From Pseudomonadota bacterium (lineage in GTDB: Bacteria; Pseudomonadota; Alphaproteobacteria; Rhizobiales; Rhizobiaceae): a stretch of 6,926 nt of DNA. The notes beneath the pieces were generated by a model. That model was not told the DNA's origin. It ran no database searches and saw only the letters and a program-made list of their open reading frames with translations. This document shows, piece after piece, positions 1 to 5,579 of this stretch (within the stretch, counting starts at the first letter, position 1; the number at the start of each line of letters is the position of its first letter). The position numbers and the translations under genes were made by a program. Where the stretch lies: assembly GCA_023388675.1 (NCBI GenBank), contig JAEWFU010000495.1, positions 1 to 6,926 on the forward strand, given 5' to 3'.

Positions 1-443
1 TCGACGAGCACAACTATACGCAGGCCGATCTCGGCCAGGTGATCGGCAAGAGCCGCAGCCATGTCGCAAACACGCTCCGGTTGCTGAAGCTGCCCAACGT
101 CATCCGGGATATGCTCGTCGACGGCTCCTTGTCGGCCGGGCATGCACGCACTCTGGTAACAGCGGAAGACCCTGCTTCGCTGGCTAAACAAATCATCGAG
201 GACGGACTTTCCGTGCGTCAGGCCGAAGCGCTGGCGCAGCATCCGGCCCGGCCGACGCAGCCTTTTACGCGCTCGAACGCGCCTGTCGAGAAGGATGCCG
301 ATACGCTTGCGCTGGAGAAGGCCCTTTCCGACGTGACCGGCCTCAAGGTGACGATTGCCCACGGACAAAAGGGCGGCGAACTGAAGATCTCATACAAGAC
401 GCTCGAGCAACTCGACGAATTGTGCCGCAGGCTGCAAGGCTGA
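1..443 (+). CDS. parB: Chromosome partitioning protein ParB, C-terminal half (5' end outside window)
   Basis: ParB is the CTPase and centromere-binding protein that loads at parS sites near the origin, spreads as a sliding clamp, and works with ParA to segregate the chromosome. The open frame enters from the left edge (first full codon at 3) and gives 146 residues before TGA at 441-443. It opens in the helix-turn-helix region, with YTQADLGQVIGKSRSHVANT followed by LRLLKLP, the classic ParB/Spo0J parS-recognition segment. A helical stretch with the family-typical SAGHARTL follows. After a variable linker comes the C-terminal dimerisation domain, ending TLEQLDELCRRLQG. The N-terminal CTP-binding part is missing only because the window starts here; a start at the internal ATG at 39 would cut the HTH and is wrong. 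parA normally lies immediately upstream. Family assignment is firm; being the chromosomal rather than a plasmid copy is inferred from the neighbouring housekeeping genes. Confidence 0.95.
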   Translation, partial: DEHNYTQADLGQVIGKSRSHVANTLRLLKLPNVIRDMLVDGSLSAGHARTLVTAEDPASLAKQIIEDGLSVRQAEALAQHPARPTQPFTRSNAPVEKDADTLALEKALSDVTGLKVTIAHGQKGGELKISYKTLEQLDELCRRLQG

Positions 444-447
444 TTGT

Positions 448-1491
448 TCAGCGCCGTGCGGCGCGGGCGGATTCCACCAGAAGCGCGATGAGCGCCTGAC
501 GCGCGGTTGCGGTCGCGAGATCGGGGCGCCGGCGGGTCAGGAGCACGGCGGCCTGGAGCCTCTCCAGCGCGCGCGCAAGAGCCGGTGCGGTCCACCGTTG
601 AAGGGCAGTTTCCACGAGCTTTCGTCTTGTGAAGAAGACTGGGGGCCGCGCGGAAGCGACGATCGCCCCAGGCGATTTGCCCGCGGAATCCATCTCGCTG
701 CGCATCAGACTGAGGAGTTGGAACTGCCGCATGGCGCCGGCCAGCACCAGAAACGGGTTGGTGCCCGACGAGACGAGCCGCGCGAATGCCGTATCGAAGG
801 CAGCCGCATGCCCCGACAACACGGCGTCGATCGCGCTGTCGAGGCTCAGACCCGATACGTCGCCCGTCATCAGGTTGACGTCTTCAAGCGTGATTTCGCG
901 CGCGCCATGGCAGTAGAGCGCCAGCTTTTCGATTTCGCTTCGGGTCGCCAGCCGGTCGCCGCCGAGATTCGCACGTAAGGCCTGGCGGGCCTCCATGCCG
1001 ATCGTCAGGCCGTCACGGGTCAATACTTCGTCGATGACCGCATCGATCGACCGACCTTCATCGGCGTAGCAGGGCAGCGCCATCGCGGCCGCGGCGCCTT
1101 CGACGGCGCTGCGCAAGCCAGCGCCCTTCTTGAGGTCGCCAGCCTCGATGAGAACGATCGAATCGCGCGGTGGCGACGCAGCGAGGAGCTTTACCTCGTC
1201 TGCAAGTTGCTTCTGCGCTCCCGCACCCTTGATCCATATCAGGCGCTGGTCGGAGAACATGGGAACCGTGCCCGCCTCGTCCGACAGCCTGCCGGGGGTC
1301 GCTTCGACCTCGCTCGCATCCAGCCTGACCGAGGAGAAGGGATCGTCGGCGTTGAGCCCCGTCGAGGCCACGAAGGCCTTTGCGCGCTCGGATACCAGCC
1401 CGCGGTCAGGGCCATAGATGAGCACGATCCGGATGTCCGGATCGGGACGCCGCAGCCACGAATCGACCTCATGCGCTTTCTTCTGAGCCAT
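448..1491 (-). CDS. holA: DNA polymerase III subunit delta (HolA)
   Basis: HolA is the delta subunit of the replicative clamp loader; it opens the beta sliding clamp so it can be loaded on primed DNA. The product has 347 residues, normal for the family. The N-terminal AAA+-like domain begins with the degenerate nucleotide-fold motif VLIYGPDRG (residues 23-31). RLDASE and RLIWIKGAG segments follow, both typical of rhizobial HolA. The helical middle domain includes GGDRLATRSEIEKLALY, where delta proteins commonly carry a G-D-L-R-x-x-x-x-E-hEKL pattern. The C-terminal helical collar domain contains NPFLVLAGAMRQFQLL and ends ALIALLVESARAARR. The ATG at 1489-1491 gives the expected N-terminus, but no good Shine-Dalgarno is visible upstream and I found no convincing sigma-70 promoter in the 108 bp before it. 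The gene converges on parB with a 4-bp gap. holA often follows leuS and lptE in this group, but here its upstream neighbour is a divergent small gene. Confidence 0.93.
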   Translation of the reverse strand: MAQKKAHEVDSWLRRPDPDIRIVLIYGPDRGLVSERAKAFVASTGLNADDPFSSVRLDASEVEATPGRLSDEAGTVPMFSDQRLIWIKGAGAQKQLADEVKLLAASPPRDSIVLIEAGDLKKGAGLRSAVEGAAAAMALPCYADEGRSIDAVIDEVLTRDGLTIGMEARQALRANLGGDRLATRSEIEKLALYCHGAREITLEDVNLMTGDVSGLSLDSAIDAVLSGHAAAFDTAFARLVSSGTNPFLVLAGAMRQFQLLSLMRSEMDSAGKSPGAIVASARPPVFFTRRKLVETALQRWTAPALARALERLQAAVLLTRRRPDLATATARQALIALLVESARAARR

Positions 1492-1533
1492 ACAAGGTGG
1501 CTACCACAGGTTTCGCCGAAGAAAAGCCCCAAC

Positions 1534-1559
1534 GGAACCGTGGGCCGACTTACGACGTT
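1534..1559 (+). promoter_or_regulatory. Candidate EcfG/RpoE2-type general stress response promoter
   Basis: GGAAC at 1534-1538 is followed, after a 17-nt spacer, by CGTT at 1556-1559. This fits the published alphaproteobacterial EcfG (RpoE2, SigT) consensus GGAAC-N16-17-CGTT, and also the Sinorhizobium form GGAAC-N18-19-TT, with no mismatch. Transcription would start roughly at 1565-1568, leaving a leader of about 30-35 nt that contains the ribosome binding site of the gene starting at 1600. The match is intergenic and correctly oriented. Several other GGAAC words occur in the window, but I found none with a correctly spaced CGTT partner. The assignment is from motif alone. Confidence 0.65.
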
Positions 1560-1588
1560 GTTCGTCACGATAAAGTCAGGAAGATCAT

Positions 1589-1593
1589 GGAGA
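1589..1593 (+). promoter_or_regulatory. Ribosome binding site that fixes the start of the membrane protein gene
   Basis: GGAGA lies 6 nt before the ATG at 1600. The reading frame stays open far upstream, back through the antisense of holA, so this site, together with the promoter at 1534-1559, decides that translation begins at 1600 and not earlier. The nearby ATG at 1587 is in a different frame. Confidence 0.75.
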
Positions 1594-1599
1594 ACGACC

Positions 1600-1992
1600 A
1601 TGTCAGACCAGAACAACATCGATCCGCGTCGAATCGACCCCGGCCATCCGGACGGGCCGAATGTGGCACCGCGTTCGCCTTACACCGATCCCGCAGCCGA
1701 TCCTCGGGTCGTAAACGAGACAGTCGTGCATAACAGAAACGGCCGCGGCGGGCTGATTGCAGCGGGTGTGATCGCAGTATTGCTTGTGATCGCCCTCATC
1801 GCCTTCAGCAGCGGACCGGGTACGGATGCCGACACGACGGCGGTCATTCCGGAGCAGCAGAACGAAGAGACCGCACCCGCTCCGGCGCCGGCTCCCGAGG
1901 CTGCACCGGCCGAGGACGCAGCGCCGGCAGCGCCTGCTGAAGAAGAGGCTCCCGCCGCTCCGGCACAAGAACAGCCGGCCCCCAACCAGTAA
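1600..1992 (+). CDS. Single-pass membrane protein of unknown function with Ala/Pro/Glu-rich tail
   Basis: I do not recognise a named family for this 130-residue protein. Residues 1-50 are polar, rich in Asp, Pro and Asn (PRSPYTDPAADPRVVNETVV), and end in a basic patch (HNRNGRGG, 44-51). Residues 52-69 are a clean hydrophobic segment (LIAAGVIAVLLVIALIAF). With basic residues before it, the likely topology is N-terminus in the cytoplasm and C-terminus in the periplasm. Residues 84-130 are almost entirely Ala, Pro, Glu and Gln in loose APAP/AAPAEE repeats, acidic and presumably unstructured, possibly spanning periplasm or peptidoglycan. The hydrophobic stretch is too far from the N-terminus for an ordinary signal peptide, and no lipobox cysteine is present (the protein has no Cys). 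A strong ribosome binding site and an EcfG-like promoter lie directly upstream and a terminator directly downstream, so it is probably a single-gene, stress-induced unit. Existence as a gene is well supported; function is open. Confidence 0.85.
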   Translation: MSDQNNIDPRRIDPGHPDGPNVAPRSPYTDPAADPRVVNETVVHNRNGRGGLIAAGVIAVLLVIALIAFSSGPGTDADTTAVIPEQQNEETAPAPAPAPEAAPAEDAAPAAPAEEEAPAAPAQEQPAPNQ

Positions 1993-2019
1993 GCGTACCG
2001 CGTAACCATGCGTAAGAAA

Positions 2020-2050
2020 AAAGGGCCGGATCACGTCGATCCGGCCCTTT
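2020..2050. terminator. Bidirectional intrinsic terminator between convergent genes
   Basis: A perfect 13-bp inverted repeat (2020-2032 pairing with 2038-2050, core GGGCCGGATC/GATCCGGCCC) encloses a 5-nt loop, ACGTC. In the - strand RNA the hairpin ends in six U (complement of 2017-2022), a strong factor-independent terminator for the suc operon 22 nt after the lpdA stop codon. In the + strand RNA it ends in UUUC, weaker but still plausible, 27 nt after the stop codon of the membrane protein gene. Confidence 0.9.
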
Positions 2051-2072
2051 CATTGTGCCCTCAGCCAGGGTC

Positions 2073-3479
2073 TTACATATGGATCGGCTGGGCAAACGTA
2101 GCCAGCGCCGCCTCCTTGACCGCTTCCGACATCGTCGGATGCGCGTGACAGGTCCGCGCAAGATCCTCGGAGGATCCGCCAAACTCCATCAGAACGGCCG
2201 CTTCGTGGATCATCTCGCCGGCACCGAAGCCGACGATGTGAACGCCCAGCACTCTGTCGGTCGCCTTGTCGGCCAGCACCTTTACGAAACCGTCGGTCTG
2301 CAGCATGGCGCGGGCTCGCCCATTGGCCGTGAACGGGAACTTGCCGGCCTTATAGTCGACGCCCGCCTTCTTCAGCTCTTCTTCCGTCTTGCCGACCGAG
2401 GCGACTTCCGGGTTGGTGTAGACGACGCCCGGAATGACGTCGTAGTTCACGTGGCCAGCCTGTCCGGCGATGATTTCGGCTACGGCAACGCCTTCGTCCT
2501 CGGCCTTGTGCGCCAGCATCGGTCCTGCAACGACGTCGCCGATCGCATAGATGCCCGGCACCGAGGTCTGGAAATGATTGTCGATCTGGACGCGGCCGCG
2601 TTCGTCGAGAATTACCCCGGCCTTATCCAGACCCAGCCCATCGGTGAACGGCTTGCGGCCGGTCGCTACCAGCACGGCATCCGCCTCGATCGTTTCCCTG
2701 TCGCCGCCCTTGACCGGCTCGAACGTAACCGAGGCGCCCTTCTTCGACTTTGCGACCCCCGTCACCTTCGCGCCGAGCTTGAACTCCATGCCCTGCTTGG
2801 CCAGCATGCGCTGGAACTGCTTGGCGACCTCGCCGTCCATGCCGCCGAGAATCGTGTCGAGATATTCGACCACCGTCACCTTCGCACCCAGCCGGGCCCA
2901 GACGGAACCGAGTTCGAGCCCGATGACGCCGCCGCCGACCACGACGAGGTGATCAGGAACCTTGTCGAACTCCAGCGCGCCGGTGGAAGACACGATCACC
3001 TTTTCATCGAAATCGACATCGACGCCCGGGATGCCGGCCACATCCGAACCGGTGGCGATGACGATGTTCTTCGTCTCGATCTCCTGCGACTTGCCGTCTT
3101 CGCCGGTCACCGAAAGCTTGCCTTGGCCCAGCACCTGACCGGTACCCTGGAACGTGTCGATCTTGTTCTTCTTCATCAGGAAGACGAGGCCCTTGGTGTT
3201 CTGGTCCACCGTCTGGGTCCTGTGGGCCATCAGCTTCTTGAGGTTGACCTTCGGCTTGCCGATCTCGATGCCGAGCGCGTCGAACGAATGCTCGGCCTCG
3301 AGCAGCATCTCGGTCGCATGCAGCAGGGCCTTGGAGGGAATGCAGCCGACATTGACGCATGTGCCGCCATAGGTGTCGCGCTTCTCGACCAGCGCCGTCT
3401 TCAGCCCCAACTGGGCAGCCTTGATGGCGCAGACATAGCCGCCGGGGCCGGCTCCGATAACGACGACATCATAGCTCAT
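2073..3479 (-). CDS. lpdA: Dihydrolipoyl dehydrogenase (E3 of 2-oxoglutarate dehydrogenase)
   Basis: This FAD enzyme reoxidises the dihydrolipoyl group of the E2 subunit and passes electrons to NAD+. The 468-residue product has the full family signature. The FAD-binding GAGPGG is at residues 9-14. The redox-active disulfide motif [13 protein letters not shown] has Cys41 and Cys46. ATGS lies at 142-145, and the NAD-binding GGGVIG at 182-187. The second FAD contact is [21 protein letters not shown]. The C-terminal active-site dyad HPTMSE has His447 and Glu452, acting on the partner subunit. All catalytic residues are present. It is the last gene of the suc operon, 30 bp after the SDR and just before a strong terminator. 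Rhizobia usually carry another E3 gene with pyruvate dehydrogenase; the position here argues that this copy serves 2-oxoglutarate dehydrogenase. It could also supply other lipoyl complexes. Confidence 0.97.
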   Translation of the reverse strand: MSYDVVVIGAGPGGYVCAIKAAQLGLKTALVEKRDTYGGTCVNVGCIPSKALLHATEMLLEAEHSFDALGIEIGKPKVNLKKLMAHRTQTVDQNTKGLVFLMKKNKIDTFQGTGQVLGQGKLSVTGEDGKSQEIETKNIVIATGSDVAGIPGVDVDFDEKVIVSSTGALEFDKVPDHLVVVGGGVIGLELGSVWARLGAKVTVVEYLDTILGGMDGEVAKQFQRMLAKQGMEFKLGAKVTGVAKSKKGASVTFEPVKGGDRETIEADAVLVATGRKPFTDGLGLDKAGVILDERGRVQIDNHFQTSVPGIYAIGDVVAGPMLAHKAEDEGVAVAEIIAGQAGHVNYDVIPGVVYTNPEVASVGKTEEELKKAGVDYKAGKFPFTANGRARAMLQTDGFVKVLADKATDRVLGVHIVGFGAGEMIHEAAVLMEFGGSSEDLARTCHAHPTMSEAVKEAALATFAQPIHM

Positions 3480-3487
3480 GGCTTATT

Positions 3488-3495
3488 CCTTCCTT
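3488..3495 (-). promoter_or_regulatory. Ribosome binding site of lpdA
   Basis: On the - strand, AAGGAAGG lies 8 nt before the lpdA ATG, a strong purine-rich Shine-Dalgarno in the 30-bp gap after the SDR gene. It shows that lpdA is translated independently of the gene before it. Confidence 0.7.
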
Positions 3496-3509
3496 GCCGC
3501 ATTGGCGGA

Positions 3510-4259
3510 TCAACGCCCGCCGCTCGTAGTCAAAATCGCGCCCGTCGAGTAAGAGGCGTCGTCGGAGAGCAGCCACAGCGCCGCGCGCGCGACCTCCTCG
3601 GCCGTGCCTTCGCGCTTCATCGGCACGAGGCCCCGCATGGCGGCGATCCGATCCGGCTGCCCGCCGGACGCATGAATTTCCGTATCGATGATGCCCGGCC
3701 TGACCGCATTGACGCGGATCCCTTCCGCCGCGACCTCCCGAGCAAGCCCGATGGTCAGGCTGTCGACCGCGCCCTTGGACGCAGCGTAGTCGACATATTC
3801 ACCCGGCGCGCCCAGCACGGCGGCGATCGACGATATGTTGACGATCGCTCCCCCAGAGCCGCCATGCGCGGTCGACATGCGCCTGACAGCCTCGCGTGCG
3901 CAAAGTGCCGTCCCGATAACGTTGATGCGCATCATGCGGGTCAGGCGCTCGACGCTCATTTCGTCGAGCCGCGCCTTGCGATCCACCACGCCGGCATTGT
4001 TGACGAGCCCGTCGAGCCGCCCGAAGCGGGCATCGACCGCCTCGAACATGCCAACCACGTCGGGTTCCTCGCCGACGTCGCCGCGGATAGCGAAGGCTTC
4101 GCCGCCGGCGGAGGCGATATCGTCCACCACGCGGGCTGCAGCGGCCTCATTGGACGCGTAGTTGACCGCAACACGCCAGCCGGCAGCCGCGCCCAGCCTG
4201 GCGATGGCGGCGCCAATGCCGCGCGAACCGCCTGTCACGAGCATCGTTTTCGCCGACAT
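3510..4259 (-). CDS. SDR family NAD(P)-dependent oxidoreductase, substrate unknown
   Basis: This is a classical short-chain dehydrogenase/reductase of 249 residues, a single Rossmann domain that normally works as a tetramer in the cytoplasm. Visible motifs are the cofactor loop TGGSRGIG (residues 9-16), the NNAG motif (87-90), Asn113, the probable catalytic Ser144 in NISS, and Tyr158 and Lys162 in YAASK. RPG at the end of beta-6 is followed by IIDTEIHASGG. All four catalytic positions are present. Arg13 and the NYAS sequence after beta-2, without an acidic residue there, suggest NADP(H) over NAD(H). It resembles FabG and glucose-dehydrogenase-like SDRs, but motifs do not give the substrate, so no symbol is assigned. 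It lies between sucB (34 bp upstream) and lpdA (30 bp downstream), on the same strand, with its own GGAGGA site 3 nt before the ATG. It is therefore co-transcribed with the 2-oxoglutarate dehydrogenase genes, though it is not a known subunit of that complex. Confidence 0.93.
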   Translation of the reverse strand: MSAKTMLVTGGSRGIGAAIARLGAAAGWRVAVNYASNEAAAARVVDDIASAGGEAFAIRGDVGEEPDVVGMFEAVDARFGRLDGLVNNAGVVDRKARLDEMSVERLTRMMRINVIGTALCAREAVRRMSTAHGGSGGAIVNISSIAAVLGAPGEYVDYAASKGAVDSLTIGLAREVAAEGIRVNAVRPGIIDTEIHASGGQPDRIAAMRGLVPMKREGTAEEVARAALWLLSDDASYSTGAILTTSGGR

Positions 4260-4262
4260 CGT

Positions 4263-4268
4263 TCCTCC
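4263..4268 (-). promoter_or_regulatory. Ribosome binding site of the SDR gene
   Basis: GGAGGA on the - strand ends 3 nt before the ATG at 4257-4259. The sequence is near consensus but the spacing is a little short. It supports this ATG as the start, and the resulting N-terminus (MSAKTMLVTGG) is the right length for an SDR. Confidence 0.6.
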
Positions 4269-4293
4269 GTGCCCTGATCGGGAGTGTCGAAGC

Positions 4294-5529
4294 CTACAGG
4301 TCCAGTACCAGCCGCTCCGGATCCTCCAGCGTCTCCTTGACGCGGACGAGGAAGGTCACGGCTTCCTTGCCGTCGACGATCCGATGGTCATAGGAGAGCG
4401 CGAGATACATCATCGGGCGGATGACGATCTGGCCGCCGACAACCATCGGCCGCTCCTGGATCTTGTGCATGCCGAGAATGCCCGACTGCGGCGCGTTCAG
4501 GATCGGCGTCGACATCAAAGAACCATAGACGCCGCCATTCGAGATGGTGAAGGTTCCGCCCTGCATGTCGGCGACGGAAAGCTTGCCGTCGCGGGCTGCA
4601 ACGCCCAACCGGCCGATCTCCTTCTCGATCTCGGCGATGGTCATCGCGTCGGCGTCGCGCACCACGGGAACGACGAGGCCCTTGTCGGTGCCGACCGCTA
4701 CGCCGATATGGGCGTAGTTCTTGTAGATGATATCCGTGCCGTCGATCTCGGCATTCACCGCCGGGATCTCCTTGAGCGCATGCGTCACCGCCTTGGTGAA
4801 GAAGCCCATGAAGCCGAGCTTCACGCCGTGCTTCTTCTCGAACAGCTCCTTGTACTTGGCGCGCATGTCCATCACCGGCTTCATGTCCACCTCGTTGAAG
4901 GTGGTCAGCATGGCGGCCGTGTTCTGCGCGTCCTTCAAACGGCGGGCGATGGTCTGGCGCAGCTTGGTCATGCGAACGCGCTCTTCACGAGGCGCGTCGG
5001 CTTCGGACGAAGGCGCGCGCGCCGCCGCGGGTGCGGGGGTCGCCGGTGCCGAAACACCCTTGGCGATCGCCTCGATCGCGTCCCCCTTCAGGACCTGGCC
5101 GCGCTTGCCGCTGCCGGATACCTGGTCGGGGGAAATGCCCGCCTCGGCGAGCGCCTTGGATGCTGCGGGGGAGGCAGGCATGTCGGTCTTGCCGGCCGGC
5201 GCCTTCTCGGCAGCGGGCTCCGGCTTCGCAGCTTCCGGCTTCGGTGCCTCGGCCTTCTTCGGCTCTTCCTTCCTGGCGGGTGCGGCGCTCGCGCCTGCGT
5301 CGATCATGCCGAGCAACGCGCCGGGCTCGACCGTGTCGCCTTCGTTGACGGTGATTTCGGCGAGTGTGCCTGCCGCAGGCGCGGGGACCTCGATGGTCAC
5401 CTTGTCGGTTTCCAGCTCGACGACCGGTTCATCGACGGCGATCGCGTCGCCTGCCTTCTTGAACCACTTTCCGATGGTCGCCTCGGTGACCGATTCTCCG
5501 AGGGTGGGCACGCGAATTTCGGTAGCCAT
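4294..5529 (-). CDS. sucB: Dihydrolipoyllysine succinyltransferase (E2 of 2-oxoglutarate dehydrogenase)
   Basis: E2 forms the core of the 2-oxoglutarate dehydrogenase complex; it carries the succinyl group on a lipoyl arm and transfers it to CoA. The 411-residue product shows the standard order of parts. An N-terminal lipoyl domain (about 2-77) has the lipoylated Lys43 in [16 protein letters not shown] flexible Ala/Pro/Lys/Glu linker (about 78-116) follows, then the peripheral subunit-binding domain (about 118-155, containing SKALAEAGI and [12 protein letters not shown]). A second Ala/Pro linker (about 159-180) leads to the catalytic domain from about 185, with SYDHRIVDG holding His382 and Asp386, ending RLVLDL. 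There is a single lipoyl domain, as usual for Suc[14 protein letters not shown] at the start and the LVLDL end point to the succinyl rather than acetyl enzyme. The start codon has only a weak GGAAAAG upstream. It follows sucA by 50 bp, so coupling within the operon is likely. Confidence 0.97.
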   Translation of the reverse strand: MATEIRVPTLGESVTEATIGKWFKKAGDAIAVDEPVVELETDKVTIEVPAPAAGTLAEITVNEGDTVEPGALLGMIDAGASAAPARKEEPKKAEAPKPEAAKPEPAAEKAPAGKTDMPASPAASKALAEAGISPDQVSGSGKRGQVLKGDAIEAIAKGVSAPATPAPAAARAPSSEADAPREERVRMTKLRQTIARRLKDAQNTAAMLTTFNEVDMKPVMDMRAKYKELFEKKHGVKLGFMGFFTKAVTHALKEIPAVNAEIDGTDIIYKNYAHIGVAVGTDKGLVVPVVRDADAMTIAEIEKEIGRLGVAARDGKLSVADMQGGTFTISNGGVYGSLMSTPILNAPQSGILGMHKIQERPMVVGGQIVIRPMMYLALSYDHRIVDGKEAVTFLVRVKETLEDPERLVLDL

Positions 5530-5579
5530 TGTTCTTTTCCGTTGCCTGATTTCGCTTCGCTTTGGTCAGTGGTGTCGGT

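Noticed and set aside
451..464. GCGCC-GTGC-GGCGC inverted repeat as a parB terminator
   Set aside because: The stem is only 5 bp, lies within the 3' coding end of holA, and is not followed by a T tract.
1207..1599. Upstream extension of the membrane protein reading frame
   Set aside because: The frame is open, but this part is antisense to holA. The ribosome binding site at 1589-1593 and the candidate promoter at 1534-1559 place the start at 1600.
1492..1599. Sigma-70 promoter for holA on the - strand
   Set aside because: A CCTGAC word resembles a -35 element, but no acceptable -10 hexamer sits at a normal spacing, so I do not call it.
1862..1992. Ala/Pro-rich stretch as a tandem DNA repeat
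   Set aside because: The repetition is in amino acid composition. The codons vary and there is no regular nucleotide repeat unit.
2434..2449. Possible parS site around a CACGTG core
   Set aside because: Only the central CACGTG and a few flanking bases match the parS consensus, most outer positions differ, and it lies inside lpdA coding sequence.
2055..4277. Very long open frame (740 codons) on the + strand opposite lpdA and the SDR gene
   Set aside because: It lies antisense to two genes with complete family motifs, its product is rich in Arg, His, Asp and Leu with no recognisable domain, and it spans a gene boundary. This is the usual stop-poor shadow frame of high-GC coding DNA.
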